The notes: generated by a model not told the origin, from the letters alone. Positions 1-6,955 are shown, numbered from the stretch's first letter. The stretch: DNA of 9,451 nt from Planctomycetaceae bacterium (GCA_007695205.1 REEF01000565.1:1-9451), one strand, 5' to 3'. Made by a program: numbers and translations.

Positions 1-1
1 G

Positions 2-55
2 TCGAGTCGGGTCGGAGACCCAACCTACGTTGGTTGCGGCCGGAGGCCGCGTTAG
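2..55 (+). repeat. Left copy of terminal inverted repeat made of three hairpins
   Basis: This stretch is the reverse complement of 9398-9451, with 53 of 54 bases matching; the one difference is base 5 against 9448. The copy contains three adjacent small palindromes. They are GGGTC-GGA-GACCC at 9-21, CCAAC-CTAC-GTTGG at 20-33 and GCGGCC-GGA-GGCCGC at 36-50. A short GTCGG tandem (6-10, 11-15) precedes them. Matching stops abruptly after base 55. It lies just upstream of hydC and shows no coding character. It resembles a dispersed, REP-like intergenic element. Whether it also acts as a terminator for a gene to the left cannot be seen. Confidence 0.9.
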
Positions 56-100
56 AAAGAAGGCATGTTTTCCGACTCGCCCTTCCAACCCCCTGTGTGT

Positions 101-105
101 GGAGG
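101..105 (+). promoter_or_regulatory. Ribosome binding site of hydC (decides a GTG start)
   Basis: GGAGG lies six bases before the GTG at 112. It is the only strong Shine-Dalgarno match near the 5' end of this reading frame. It therefore selects GTG-112 over upstream in-frame starts, which would translate the repeat element. Confidence 0.75.
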
Positions 106-111
106 CTTTTG

Positions 112-624
112 GTGATTGTCGTCCTACCGCAAACCACGCCCGAACCGGATATCGACTCGATCCTGGCCCAGTATCCGCTGGCACAGCGCGAATCGCTGAT
201 TCCTTTGCTCCAGGAAGTCCAGGAGCAGCTCGGCTATTTGTCGCGGCCTGCGATCGTGCGGATCGGTCAGCATCTGGAGTTGCCGACCAGCAAAATCTAC
301 GGCGTGGCAACTTTTTTTAACCAGTTCCGTTTTCAGCCGCAGGGCCGCTTTCACGTACAGGTCTGCCGCGGCACGGCTTGTCATGTCAAAGGCTCGGCCG
401 CCGTGCTCGAAGCGTTGAAGCGCGAGCTGAAGATCGACGCGGGCCAGACCAGCCGCGACCAGTTGTTCAGCCTGGAGGTGGTCGCCTGCATCGGCGCTTG
501 CGGATTGGCTCCGGTGATTTGTATCAACGACGTGTTCCATGCCAGCGTGACGCCCCAGTCGGTGATCAAGATTTTGGATTCCTATCGCAAAAAGGCCGCG
601 AACCATGACGACCAAGCTGCTTGA
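112..624 (+). CDS. hydC: HydC / HndA: NuoE-like [2Fe-2S] subunit of trimeric [FeFe]-hydrogenase
   Basis: This is a 170-residue thioredoxin-like ferredoxin of the NuoE (24 kDa) family. In HydABC/Hnd hydrogenases this subunit is cytoplasmic and passes electrons near the flavin subunit. An N-terminal helical region (about 10-60, with QEQLGYLS and KIYGVATFF) precedes the cluster-binding domain. The four ligands of the thioredoxin-like [2Fe-2S] cluster are visible as C85 and C90 (CRGTAC) and C126 and C130 (CIGAC). Length is normal for the family. The frame is open further upstream to base 34, but GTG-112 has a good Shine-Dalgarno and removes a tail translated from the repeat. The gene overlaps hydB by 20 bases, which suggests translational coupling. 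Because hydB and an H-cluster hydrogenase follow, this is a hydrogenase subunit and not a piece of respiratory complex I. The family is very secure; the exact start is less so. Confidence 0.93.
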   Translation: MIVVLPQTTPEPDIDSILAQYPLAQRESLIPLLQEVQEQLGYLSRPAIVRIGQHLELPTSKIYGVATFFNQFRFQPQGRFHVQVCRGTACHVKGSAAVLEALKRELKIDAGQTSRDQLFSLEVVACIGACGLAPVICINDVFHASVTPQSVIKILDSYRKKAANHDDQAA

Positions 625-2596
625 CAGGCCCGCCGCGCCCGGAACTGCATCGGCGTTTGCCACCTACCCGGAACTTCTCGCTTGGCTGCTGGACGCCGAC
701 AGCTTGCAGGACGACGCGGTACATCAGCAGTGGCAGAACCGCGTAGCCGAGCTGCGGCGCGATCGTCTGGTGCGGCCGGCCATCTTTGTGGGCGCGGGCA
801 CGTGCGGCTTGGGTGCAGGCGCGCAGGAAACGCTGAATGCCATCCGTGCCTATTTGGATCTGCACGAGGTCAAGGCCGACGTGATCAAAGTCGGCTGCAT
901 CGGCCTGTGTTCGGCCGAACCGCTGGTCGATCTCCAGATACCGGGCCGCACGCGTGTCATGTTCCAGCAGGTGACTAAGGACAAAGTCGACGGTTTGCTG
1001 GACGCCGTGCTGAGCGGCCAGATCCCGGACAAGCTGGCGCTGGCCCAGCACCGCCATGCCACGCTGCAGCCGTGGGAGGATGTGCCGTTTCTGGACGAGC
1101 ACCCGTTCTTCGCGCCGCAAACGCGTTGGGTACTGGCCAACTGCGGCTTGATCGATCCCGCTCAGATCGACGAGTACATCGCCCACGGCGGTTACCAGGC
1201 GCTGGCCAAGATGGTGCGGCAGTATACGCCGGAGCAGGTCTGCGACCTGGTGGAGGCCAGCGGTTTGCGAGGCCGAGGCGGCGGCGGATTCCCGACGGGC
1301 AAGAAGTGGCAGTTCGCTCGTCAGGCCCAAAGCGATGGCAAGTACCTGATCTGTAACGCCGACGAAGGAGATCCGGGCGCCTTCATGGATCGGGCCGTGA
1401 TCGAAAGCGACCCGCACCGATTGGTCGAAGGCATGGTGATCGCCGCCTATGCGATCGGAGCGACGAAGGCCTACGTGTACCTGCGAGCCGAATACCCGCT
1501 GGCGATCAAGCGGTTGCAGGCGGCCCTGGCTCAGGCCGAGGCGAATCGTCTGCTGGGCGAGAACATTTTGGGTACCGATTTCAGCCTGCAGATCGCGATC
1601 AAGATGGGGGCCGGGGCGTTCGTCTGCGGTGAAGAGACGGCGCTGATCCACAGCATCGAGGGCCGTCGCGGCATGCCTCGCCCCCGCCCGCCATTCCCGG
1701 CGGTGAAAGGGTTGTTCGGCAAGCCGACGATCATCAACAACGTCGAGACGCTGGCCAACGTGCCGATGCTGGTCGATCGCGGCGCCTCATGGTTCGGCGC
1801 CCTGGGCACGCCTTCCAGCAAAGGCACCAAGGTGTTCGCCCTGTCCGGGAAAGTCGCTCGCACGGGCCTGGTCGAAGTCGCGATGGGCACGACCGTCCGG
1901 CAGATCGTGTTCGACGTGGGCGGTGGCATCCCCGACGGGCGGCGTTACAAAGCCGTGCAGATCGGCGGTCCCTCCGGCGGTTGCATCCCCGACCAGCACC
2001 TGGACATCGACATCGACTACGAGTCGCTCAAGACGGTTGGCGCCATGATGGGATCCGGCGGTTTGGTGGTGATGGACGAAGACAACTGCATGGTCGATGT
2101 CGCCATGTTCTTCATGGACTTTATCCAGCGCGAGAGTTGCGGCAAGTGCATCCCCTGTCGCGAGGGCACGCGGCGGATGCTGGAGATCCTGCAGCGGATC
2201 ATGCGCGGCCGGCAGCGCGAAAAGGGCATCGATGCCCTGGAGCGGTTCCACAGCGTGCTGCACTTGCAGGATCTGGCCGAAACGATCCGCGACGCCAGCC
2301 TGTGCGGGCTGGGCATGACCGCTCCCAACCCGGTGCTCAGCACGTTGCGGTTCTTCCGGGACGAATACGAAGCGCATATCTACGAACGCCGTTGTCCGGC
2401 CGGCGTTTGTCCCGAACTGCTGACCTTTACGATCGACCCCGACAAGTGCAAGGGCTGTACGTTGTGCGCTAAAAAATGCCCGACGGACGCGATCGTCGGC
2501 ACGCGGAAACAACTGCATTACATCATCGCCGACAAGTGCATCGGCTGCGGAACTTGCTTGGACGTCTGCAAGCCGGGTGCCGTGCTGAAGCATTGA
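605..2596 (+). CDS. hydB: HydB / HndC: NuoF-like flavin, NAD(P)(H)-binding subunit of [FeFe]-hydrogenase
   Basis: This 663-residue diaphorase subunit of the soluble hydrogenase carries FMN and is the NAD(P)(H) site. Domains in order: an N-terminal thioredoxin-like [2Fe-2S] domain (about 55-135; C67, then CIGLC with C98 and C102); a NuoF core with the glycine-rich FMN/NADH loop GLRGRGGGGFPTG (220-232), NADEGDPGAFMDR (251-263) and GAGAFVCGEETALI (335-348); a [4Fe-4S] site with ESCGKCIPC (C512, C515, C518) plus C567; and a C-terminal two-cluster ferredoxin (C615, C618, C621, C625; C645, C648, C651, C655). Having both N- and C-terminal Fe-S extensions is typical of HydB/HndC rather than complex I NuoF, and is the arrangement found in electron-bifurcating HydABC enzymes. 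In the N-terminal domain, V62 sits where NuoE-type domains have their first Cys, so only three Cys are visible. Whether this enzyme bifurcates with ferredoxin, and whether it prefers NAD or NADP, is inference. The ATG start lies inside the end of hydC. Confidence 0.95.
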   Translation: MTTKLLDRPAAPGTASAFATYPELLAWLLDADSLQDDAVHQQWQNRVAELRRDRLVRPAIFVGAGTCGLGAGAQETLNAIRAYLDLHEVKADVIKVGCIGLCSAEPLVDLQIPGRTRVMFQQVTKDKVDGLLDAVLSGQIPDKLALAQHRHATLQPWEDVPFLDEHPFFAPQTRWVLANCGLIDPAQIDEYIAHGGYQALAKMVRQYTPEQVCDLVEASGLRGRGGGGFPTGKKWQFARQAQSDGKYLICNADEGDPGAFMDRAVIESDPHRLVEGMVIAAYAIGATKAYVYLRAEYPLAIKRLQAALAQAEANRLLGENILGTDFSLQIAIKMGAGAFVCGEETALIHSIEGRRGMPRPRPPFPAVKGLFGKPTIINNVETLANVPMLVDRGASWFGALGTPSSKGTKVFALSGKVARTGLVEVAMGTTVRQIVFDVGGGIPDGRRYKAVQIGGPSGGCIPDQHLDIDIDYESLKTVGAMMGSGGLVVMDEDNCMVDVAMFFMDFIQRESCGKCIPCREGTRRMLEILQRIMRGRQREKGIDALERFHSVLHLQDLAETIRDASLCGLGMTAPNPVLSTLRFFRDEYEAHIYERRCPAGVCPELLTFTIDPDKCKGCTLCAKKCPTDAIVGTRKQLHYIIADKCIGCGTCLDVCKPGAVLKH

Positions 2597-2610
2597 GGAC
2601 AACCGTTAAC

Positions 2611-2618
2611 GAGAGAGG
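2611..2618 (+). promoter_or_regulatory. Ribosome binding site of hydA
   Basis: GAGAGAGG is spaced seven bases before ATG-2626. It marks the true start of hydA. The same frame stays open upstream to 2476, but that part overlaps the hydB ferredoxin domain in another frame and has no protein character. Confidence 0.7.
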
Positions 2619-2625
2619 AACACGC

Positions 2626-4347
2626 ATGGTCACGATTGAAATCAACGGTCGGCCGTTCGAGGCACAGTCGGGAGAGATGCTGCTGCAGACATTGCGGCGC
2701 GCCGGTGTCCAGGTCCCCACGCTGTGCCACCTGGAAGGCTTGCTGCCCAGCGGCGCCTGCCGGATGTGCGTGGTGGAGATCGAAGGCCAAAGGGGTCTGA
2801 TCCCCAGTTGTGCTTATCCCGTCACCCAGCCGGCCAAAGTCCACACGCATTCGGCTCGCGCCGTGCTCGCACGGCGGACGATTGTCGAACTGCTGCTGGC
2901 CAACCATCCGGACGATTGCCTGTACTGCGTCCGCAACCAAGAGTGCCAGTTGCAGGAACTGGTCCAACAACTGGGCGTGCGTCAGCGTCGTTATGCGGGG
3001 GAAAAGAGCCGTCATTTCCTGGACATGTCCAGCCCGTCGATCGTGCGCGAGCCGTCCAAGTGCGTGCTGTGCGGCAAGTGCGTGCGGGTCTGCGAAGAAC
3101 TCCAAGGCGTCGGCTGCATCGACTTTATCGGTCGCGGTTCGCGGGCCAAGATCGGCACGGCCTTTGACGACGGACTGAACGTATCAGGCTGTATCAATTG
3201 CGGCCAGTGCGTGGTGGTCTGCCCGACGGGCGCGCTGGCCGAACGGAGCCATATTCCCGAGGTGCTCGCGGCGCTCCGCGACCCCAGAAAACGGGTGGTG
3301 GTCCAGCACGCTCCGGCCGTTTCGGTGACCGTGGGCGAGGCGTTTGGTCTGCCCGCAGGCGCGGACGTCGCCGGAGCCATGACGGGAGCGCTGCGCCGGC
3401 TTGGCTTCGACCACGTCTTCGACACAAGCTTCACCGCCGATCTGACGATCATGGAAGAAGCCTCGGAGCTGGTCCACCGGTTGCAGCACGGCGGGCGCTT
3501 GCCCATGCTGACCAGTTGCTCACCGGGCTGGATCAAGTTCGTCGAGACGTACTACCCGGACTATATCGGCAACCTGTCCACCTGCAAGAGTCCTCAACAG
3601 ATGATGGGCGCGGTGATCAAGAGCTATTTCGCCCAGCGCCAGCAGGTCGATCCGCAGAACATCTACAGCGTCAGCATCATGCCCTGTACGGCCAAGAAGT
3701 TCGAGGCCGCCCGGCCAGAAATGGCTCGCGATGGCGTGGCGGACATCGATGCCGTGCTGACGACGCGGGAACTGGTCCAACTGCTGCACATGCACGGTCT
3801 GGATCTGGCGGAAGTCCCGTCGGAGGATGCCGACACGCCGTTTGGCGAGCGGACCACGGCTGGCAAGTTGTTCGGGGCCAGTGGCGGCGTGATGGAGGCC
3901 GCGATCCGCACGGCGCACTGGATGGTCACAGGCCGCGAACTGGAAGCCTTCACCGTCGACGCGGTGCGCGGACTGGACGGTGTCAAGCAGGCCAGCGTCA
4001 ACGTCGACGGGCTAACATTGAATGTCGCTGTCGTCAGCGGCCTGGGCAGCGCCTGCCGGGTGCTGGACGAGATCCGCGGCGGCCGAAACGATCTGCACTT
4101 CATCGAAGTCATGACCTGCTCGGGCGGATGCATCGGGGGTGGCGGTCAGCCCCATGGCGCCGACCTGGATGCGGTCCGCAAGCGGATGCAAGGGCTGTAC
4201 GAGCTGGATCGGCAGGGAACGGTCCGTACCTCGCACAGCAATGCGTCCGTGCAACGACTGTATGACGAGTTTCTCGGCCAGCCGCTAGGTCACTTAAGTC
4301 ACGAATTGCTGCATACCCACTACGCCCCGCGAGAGATGCTGGCGTAG
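2626..4347 (+). CDS. hydA: HydA / HndD: catalytic subunit of [FeFe]-hydrogenase, group A
   Basis: This 573-residue catalytic subunit interconverts protons and H2 at an H-cluster. Domains: a plant-type [2Fe-2S] N-terminus (C34, C45, C48, C62); a His-Cys [4Fe-4S] site (H94, C98, C101, C107); two ferredoxin clusters (C146, C149, C152, C156; C189, C192, C195, C199); and the H-cluster domain from about 222 to the end. The signature motifs are TSCSPGW (296-302), MPCTAKKFE (352-360) and EVMTCSGGCIGGGGQP (494-509). The proton path of Clostridium pasteurianum CpI is conserved with numbering shifted by one: C298, E278, S318, E281, R285. Two deviations stand out. S299 replaces the second Cys of the usual TSCCP, the CpI C300 equivalent, which is a [4Fe-4S] ligand. 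T497 replaces the Ala of MAC. There is no Tat signal, so the enzyme is cytoplasmic. With hydC and hydB upstream it forms the HydABC trimer. It starts 29 bases after hydB. Confidence 0.96.
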   Translation: MVTIEINGRPFEAQSGEMLLQTLRRAGVQVPTLCHLEGLLPSGACRMCVVEIEGQRGLIPSCAYPVTQPAKVHTHSARAVLARRTIVELLLANHPDDCLYCVRNQECQLQELVQQLGVRQRRYAGEKSRHFLDMSSPSIVREPSKCVLCGKCVRVCEELQGVGCIDFIGRGSRAKIGTAFDDGLNVSGCINCGQCVVVCPTGALAERSHIPEVLAALRDPRKRVVVQHAPAVSVTVGEAFGLPAGADVAGAMTGALRRLGFDHVFDTSFTADLTIMEEASELVHRLQHGGRLPMLTSCSPGWIKFVETYYPDYIGNLSTCKSPQQMMGAVIKSYFAQRQQVDPQNIYSVSIMPCTAKKFEAARPEMARDGVADIDAVLTTRELVQLLHMHGLDLAEVPSEDADTPFGERTTAGKLFGASGGVMEAAIRTAHWMVTGRELEAFTVDAVRGLDGVKQASVNVDGLTLNVAVVSGLGSACRVLDEIRGGRNDLHFIEVMTCSGGCIGGGGQPHGADLDAVRKRMQGLYELDRQGTVRTSHSNASVQRLYDEFLGQPLGHLSHELLHTHYAPREMLA

Positions 4348-4366
4348 GGGGGCCGTCCGTTGATCT

Positions 4367-4370
4367 GGAG
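4367..4370 (+). promoter_or_regulatory. Ribosome binding site of the hydrogenase-kinase gene
   Basis: GGAG is spaced six bases from ATG-4377. It favours this ATG over the in-frame TTG two codons earlier (4371), which would sit directly against the Shine-Dalgarno. Confidence 0.7.
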
Positions 4371-4376
4371 TTGCTC

Positions 4377-6362
4377 ATGACTGCGAATTACGTCACCACC
4401 GTGAAAGAACGCTGCCGCATGTGCTACACGTGCGTCCGCGAATGCCCGGCCAAGGCGATCCGGGTCGTCACGGGGCAGGCCGAGGTGGTGGACGAACGCT
4501 GCATTGCGTGCGGCAACTGCGTGCTCGTGTGTTCGCAGGACGCCAAGCAGGTTCGCAGCTCGACGGACGAACTGGAGAGTCTGCTGCGGTCCGGCCGGCG
4601 CGTGGCGGTGTGTCTGGCGCCGAGTTTCCCCGCCGCCTTTCCCGACATCAACGACGAACAGCTCGCGGGAATGCTGCGAACGATGGGGTTCGCGTTGGTG
4701 CTGGAGGTGAGTTTCGGGGCGGACCTGGTGGCTCGCGAGTACCGGCGCCTGCTGGGTGCGACGAACGGCCGCGGCTTCATCGCCACGACTTGCCCCGCCG
4801 TGATCAGCTATGTGGAAAAATACTATCCCGAATTCGTTGACTCGCTGGCTCCGATCGTGTCGCCGATGGTGGCGACGGCCCGCGTGGCGCGGCAGATGTA
4901 CGGAGACGATCTGGCCGTCGTCTTCATCGGGCCCTGCATCGCCAAGAAGGCCGAGGCCGCGAGTCCAGCGGTGGCCGGGGACGTCGACGAGGTCCTGACG
5001 TTCGAGGAATTGCAGCAGATCTTCGATGCCCGGGGCCTGAGACCGGACCAGGTCGAGCCGTGCGCTTTCGACCCGCCGTACGGCGGCCCCGGCGGCGTGT
5101 TCCCGATCGGCCGAGGTCTGTTGCAAGCGTCGAATATCGAGGAGGACTTGATGAACGGCGAGGTCGTGGCAACCCAGGGCCGCAGCCACGTCCTGGACGC
5201 CATTCAGGAGTTCGCCTCCGGTGATCTGGGCGCCAAATTGCTCGAAGCCCTTTGCTGCGAAGGCTGCATCATGGGCCCCGGCATTCGCAACTCGCTGCCT
5301 CTATTCAGCCGCCGCCGGTTGGTGCAGCTCTACGTCTGCAAACGCATGGAATCGCTCGACCAATGGCATTGGCAGGAGAACCTGCGGCGCACCGGAAGCC
5401 TGGACCTTGCCCGTTCGTTCGAAGCCGACGACCAACGCACCCCCTTGCCCGAAGCAGACCAACTGCAGGAAGTCATGGCTCGCATCGGCAAGGATTCGCC
5501 GAAGGATCAACTGAACTGCGGCGCCTGTGGTTACGACACCTGCCGGGAGCATGCCGTGGCGATCTGTAAGGGGCTGGCCGAGAACACCATGTGCTTGCCA
5601 TATACGATCGACCAACTCTGCCAGGCCGTGCGGGAAGTGGAAGCGTCGAACCGGCAGTTGGCCGAGGCACAGGATGCCCTGATTCAGTCCGAGAAACTGG
5701 CCAGCATGGGACAGTTGGCCGCAGGGATCGCCCATGAAGTGAACAACCCGTTGGGCGTGGTCCTGATGTATTCGCACCTGCTGCTGGACGGCTGCCCTGA
5801 CGACAGCCCACTGCAAAGCGACCTGACGATGATCACCGAACAGGCGGACCGCTGCAAGAAGATCGTTGCGGGTCTGTTGCACTTTGCCCGGCAGAACAAG
5901 GTCGTCCGCTATCCGGCCGATGTACGCGATCTGGTCGATCGTGCCTTGCGGGCGATCCGTGTGCCCGACCATATCAAGGTCTGCGTAGAGCACCAGTTGG
6001 TCGATCCGATCGCCGAAGTCGATCGCGACCAGATCGTGCAGGTGTTGACCAACCTGGTGACCAACGCCGTGGCTGCGATGGAAACGGGCGGTACGTTGAC
6101 GGTTCAGACCAGCGACGCCGCCGATCAGGTCGTGCTGCGCGTCAGCGATACGGGCGTGGGCATCCCGGAAGAGAACATGAAGAAGATCTTCGATCCGTTT
6201 TTTACCACCAAGCCGATGGGCAAAGGCACGGGACTGGGGCTGGCTGTGATCTATGGGATTGTGAAGATGCACTCCGGTGACATTCGCGTCCAGTCCCAAT
6301 CCGACCCCTCAGCCGGTCCGACCGGCACAACCTTTAGCGTGGTCCTGCCGCGCCGGGAGTGA
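4377..6362 (+). CDS. hydS: HydS-like sensory [FeFe]-hydrogenase fused to a histidine kinase
   Basis: This 661-residue soluble protein appears built to sense H2 or redox state and phosphorylate a response regulator. Order: two ferredoxin-type [4Fe-4S] sites (C13, C16, C19, C23; C42, C45, C48, C52); a degenerate H-cluster domain (about 75-320) with TTCPAV (137-142), GPCIAKKAE (185-193) and LCCEGCIMGPG (292-302); a separate [4Fe-4S] domain of the CxxCx4Cx16C type (C381, C384, C389, C406); a heptad-like linker (about 411-440); and a HisKA/HATPase transmitter. Kinase boxes: H453 in IAHEVNNPLG, N-box with N559/N563, DTGVGIP (591-597), and GKGTGLGLAV (615-624). No PAS domain or membrane segment is seen. 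The ligand Cys are kept (C139, C187, C293 or C294, C297), but the catalytic proton-transfer Cys is T138. This matches the presumed H2-sensing group C hydrogenases linked to histidine kinases. It lies 29 bases after hydA, presumably in the same operon. That it senses H2 is inference. Confidence 0.9.
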   Translation: MTANYVTTVKERCRMCYTCVRECPAKAIRVVTGQAEVVDERCIACGNCVLVCSQDAKQVRSSTDELESLLRSGRRVAVCLAPSFPAAFPDINDEQLAGMLRTMGFALVLEVSFGADLVAREYRRLLGATNGRGFIATTCPAVISYVEKYYPEFVDSLAPIVSPMVATARVARQMYGDDLAVVFIGPCIAKKAEAASPAVAGDVDEVLTFEELQQIFDARGLRPDQVEPCAFDPPYGGPGGVFPIGRGLLQASNIEEDLMNGEVVATQGRSHVLDAIQEFASGDLGAKLLEALCCEGCIMGPGIRNSLPLFSRRRLVQLYVCKRMESLDQWHWQENLRRTGSLDLARSFEADDQRTPLPEADQLQEVMARIGKDSPKDQLNCGACGYDTCREHAVAICKGLAENTMCLPYTIDQLCQAVREVEASNRQLAEAQDALIQSEKLASMGQLAAGIAHEVNNPLGVVLMYSHLLLDGCPDDSPLQSDLTMITEQADRCKKIVAGLLHFARQNKVVRYPADVRDLVDRALRAIRVPDHIKVCVEHQLVDPIAEVDRDQIVQVLTNLVTNAVAAMETGGTLTVQTSDAADQVVLRVSDTGVGIPEENMKKIFDPFFTTKPMGKGTGLGLAVIYGIVKMHSGDIRVQSQSDPSAGPTGTTFSVVLPRRE

Positions 6363-6377
6363 ATCTGCCTACCAAGT

Positions 6378-6459
6378 TCGTTTAACCGCGACCCAACGGG
6401 GAGCGCGAGCGCCTGCAACAAGTTTGGATCGCAATGCCCGTTGGATCGCGGTCAAACGA
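6378..6459. repeat. Long imperfect inverted repeat between sensor kinase and receiver genes
   Basis: The arms at 6378-6400 and 6437-6459 (23 bases each) pair at 21 positions, enclosing a 36-base loop. The two mismatches are 6384/6453 and 6392/6445. Both are A-C on the + strand and would be G-U pairs in RNA made from the - strand. The loop holds a small GCGC-GAG-CGC motif. A 9-base direct repeat, TTGGATCGC, occurs at 6424-6432 and 6441-6449. No U-tract follows, so it is not a classic intrinsic terminator. It could be a dispersed palindromic element or an RNA structure that tunes expression of the downstream genes. It fills most of the only large gap (138 bases) inside the gene cluster. Confidence 0.7.
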
Positions 6460-6488
6460 TGCAGAGCCTTAAACTACCGCCCAAATTC

Positions 6489-6494
6489 AAGGAG
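6489..6494 (+). promoter_or_regulatory. Ribosome binding site of the receiver gene
   Basis: AAGGAG is spaced six bases before ATG-6501. This is the strongest Shine-Dalgarno in the window. It rejects the in-frame upstream candidates TTG-6441 and ATG-6459, both of which overlap the inverted repeat. Confidence 0.8.
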
Positions 6495-6500
6495 AAATCG

Positions 6501-6938
6501 ATGACCACAACTGTTCCGAAGCCGCTAGTGCTGCTGGTCGACGACGACAGCGACTTCCTCTGGCAGCAGAAGGTGCAGCTCGAAGCCGCTGGATTCGAGG
6601 TCGTGACGGCCGTCGGCGAGTCGGAAGCCAAACGGAAGTTGGCCGAACGGCTTCCCGATTTAGCGGTGATCGACGTGATGATGGACAACCCGGATACAGG
6701 GTTCACGTTATGCTATTACGTGCGTAAAATTGCGCCGAACATTCCGCTGATTTTGGTCACATCGATCGTCAGCGAGACCGGATTGGATTTTTCACTGGCC
6801 AGCGACAACGACCGCGCCTGGATTCCGGCGGACGCGCTGTTGGCCAAGCCGATTCGGTTCGAACAACTCCGAGGTGAAATCGACCGGCTGCTGCCTGGCA
6901 AGGCAGAGCCGACCGCAGCGGAAGTTGCGGTTCTTTGA
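6501..6938 (+). CDS. Stand-alone receiver-domain response regulator
   Basis: This 145-residue single-domain (CheY-like) receiver has the acidic pocket D14-D15-D16, the phospho-acceptor D58 (VIDVMM), the switch T87 (VTS) and the conserved K116 (LAKPI). After the receiver there are only about 15 residues, so no DNA-binding, enzymatic or other output domain is present. It follows the hydrogenase-kinase gene and is its most obvious phosphorylation partner, but this is inferred from position only. It could work as a shuttle in a phosphorelay, as a phosphate sink, or by binding a partner directly. A somewhat long segment between T87 and K116 (SETGLDFSLASDNDRAWIPA) departs from the commonest CheY pattern. 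The next gene follows after a 17-base gap. Confidence 0.9.
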   Translation: MTTTVPKPLVLLVDDDSDFLWQQKVQLEAAGFEVVTAVGESEAKRKLAERLPDLAVIDVMMDNPDTGFTLCYYVRKIAPNIPLILVTSIVSETGLDFSLASDNDRAWIPADALLAKPIRFEQLRGEIDRLLPGKAEPTAAEVAVL

Positions 6939-6955
6939 ACGAGAGACAAATCGCT

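Noticed and set aside
34..111. Upstream extension of hydC to base 34
   Set aside because: It would translate the hairpin repeat and lacks a ribosome site; GTG-112 has GGAGG six bases upstream.
566..1651. Long open frame on the - strand inside hydB
   Set aside because: It lies antisense to a gene with clear family motifs; its translation shows no recognisable domain. Long antisense frames are common in GC-rich coding DNA.
3198..4265. Long + strand frame overlapping hydA
   Set aside because: Arg/Gly-rich shadow frame within the H-cluster domain; no domain.
112..4347. Respiratory complex I NuoEFG
   Set aside because: The third gene has all three H-cluster motifs and no NuoG molybdopterin-like domain, and hydE follows, so this is a hydrogenase.
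5301..6299. Long open frame on the - strand inside the sensor kinase
   Set aside because: It is opposite the FeS and kinase domains and has no family character; a codon-bias shadow.
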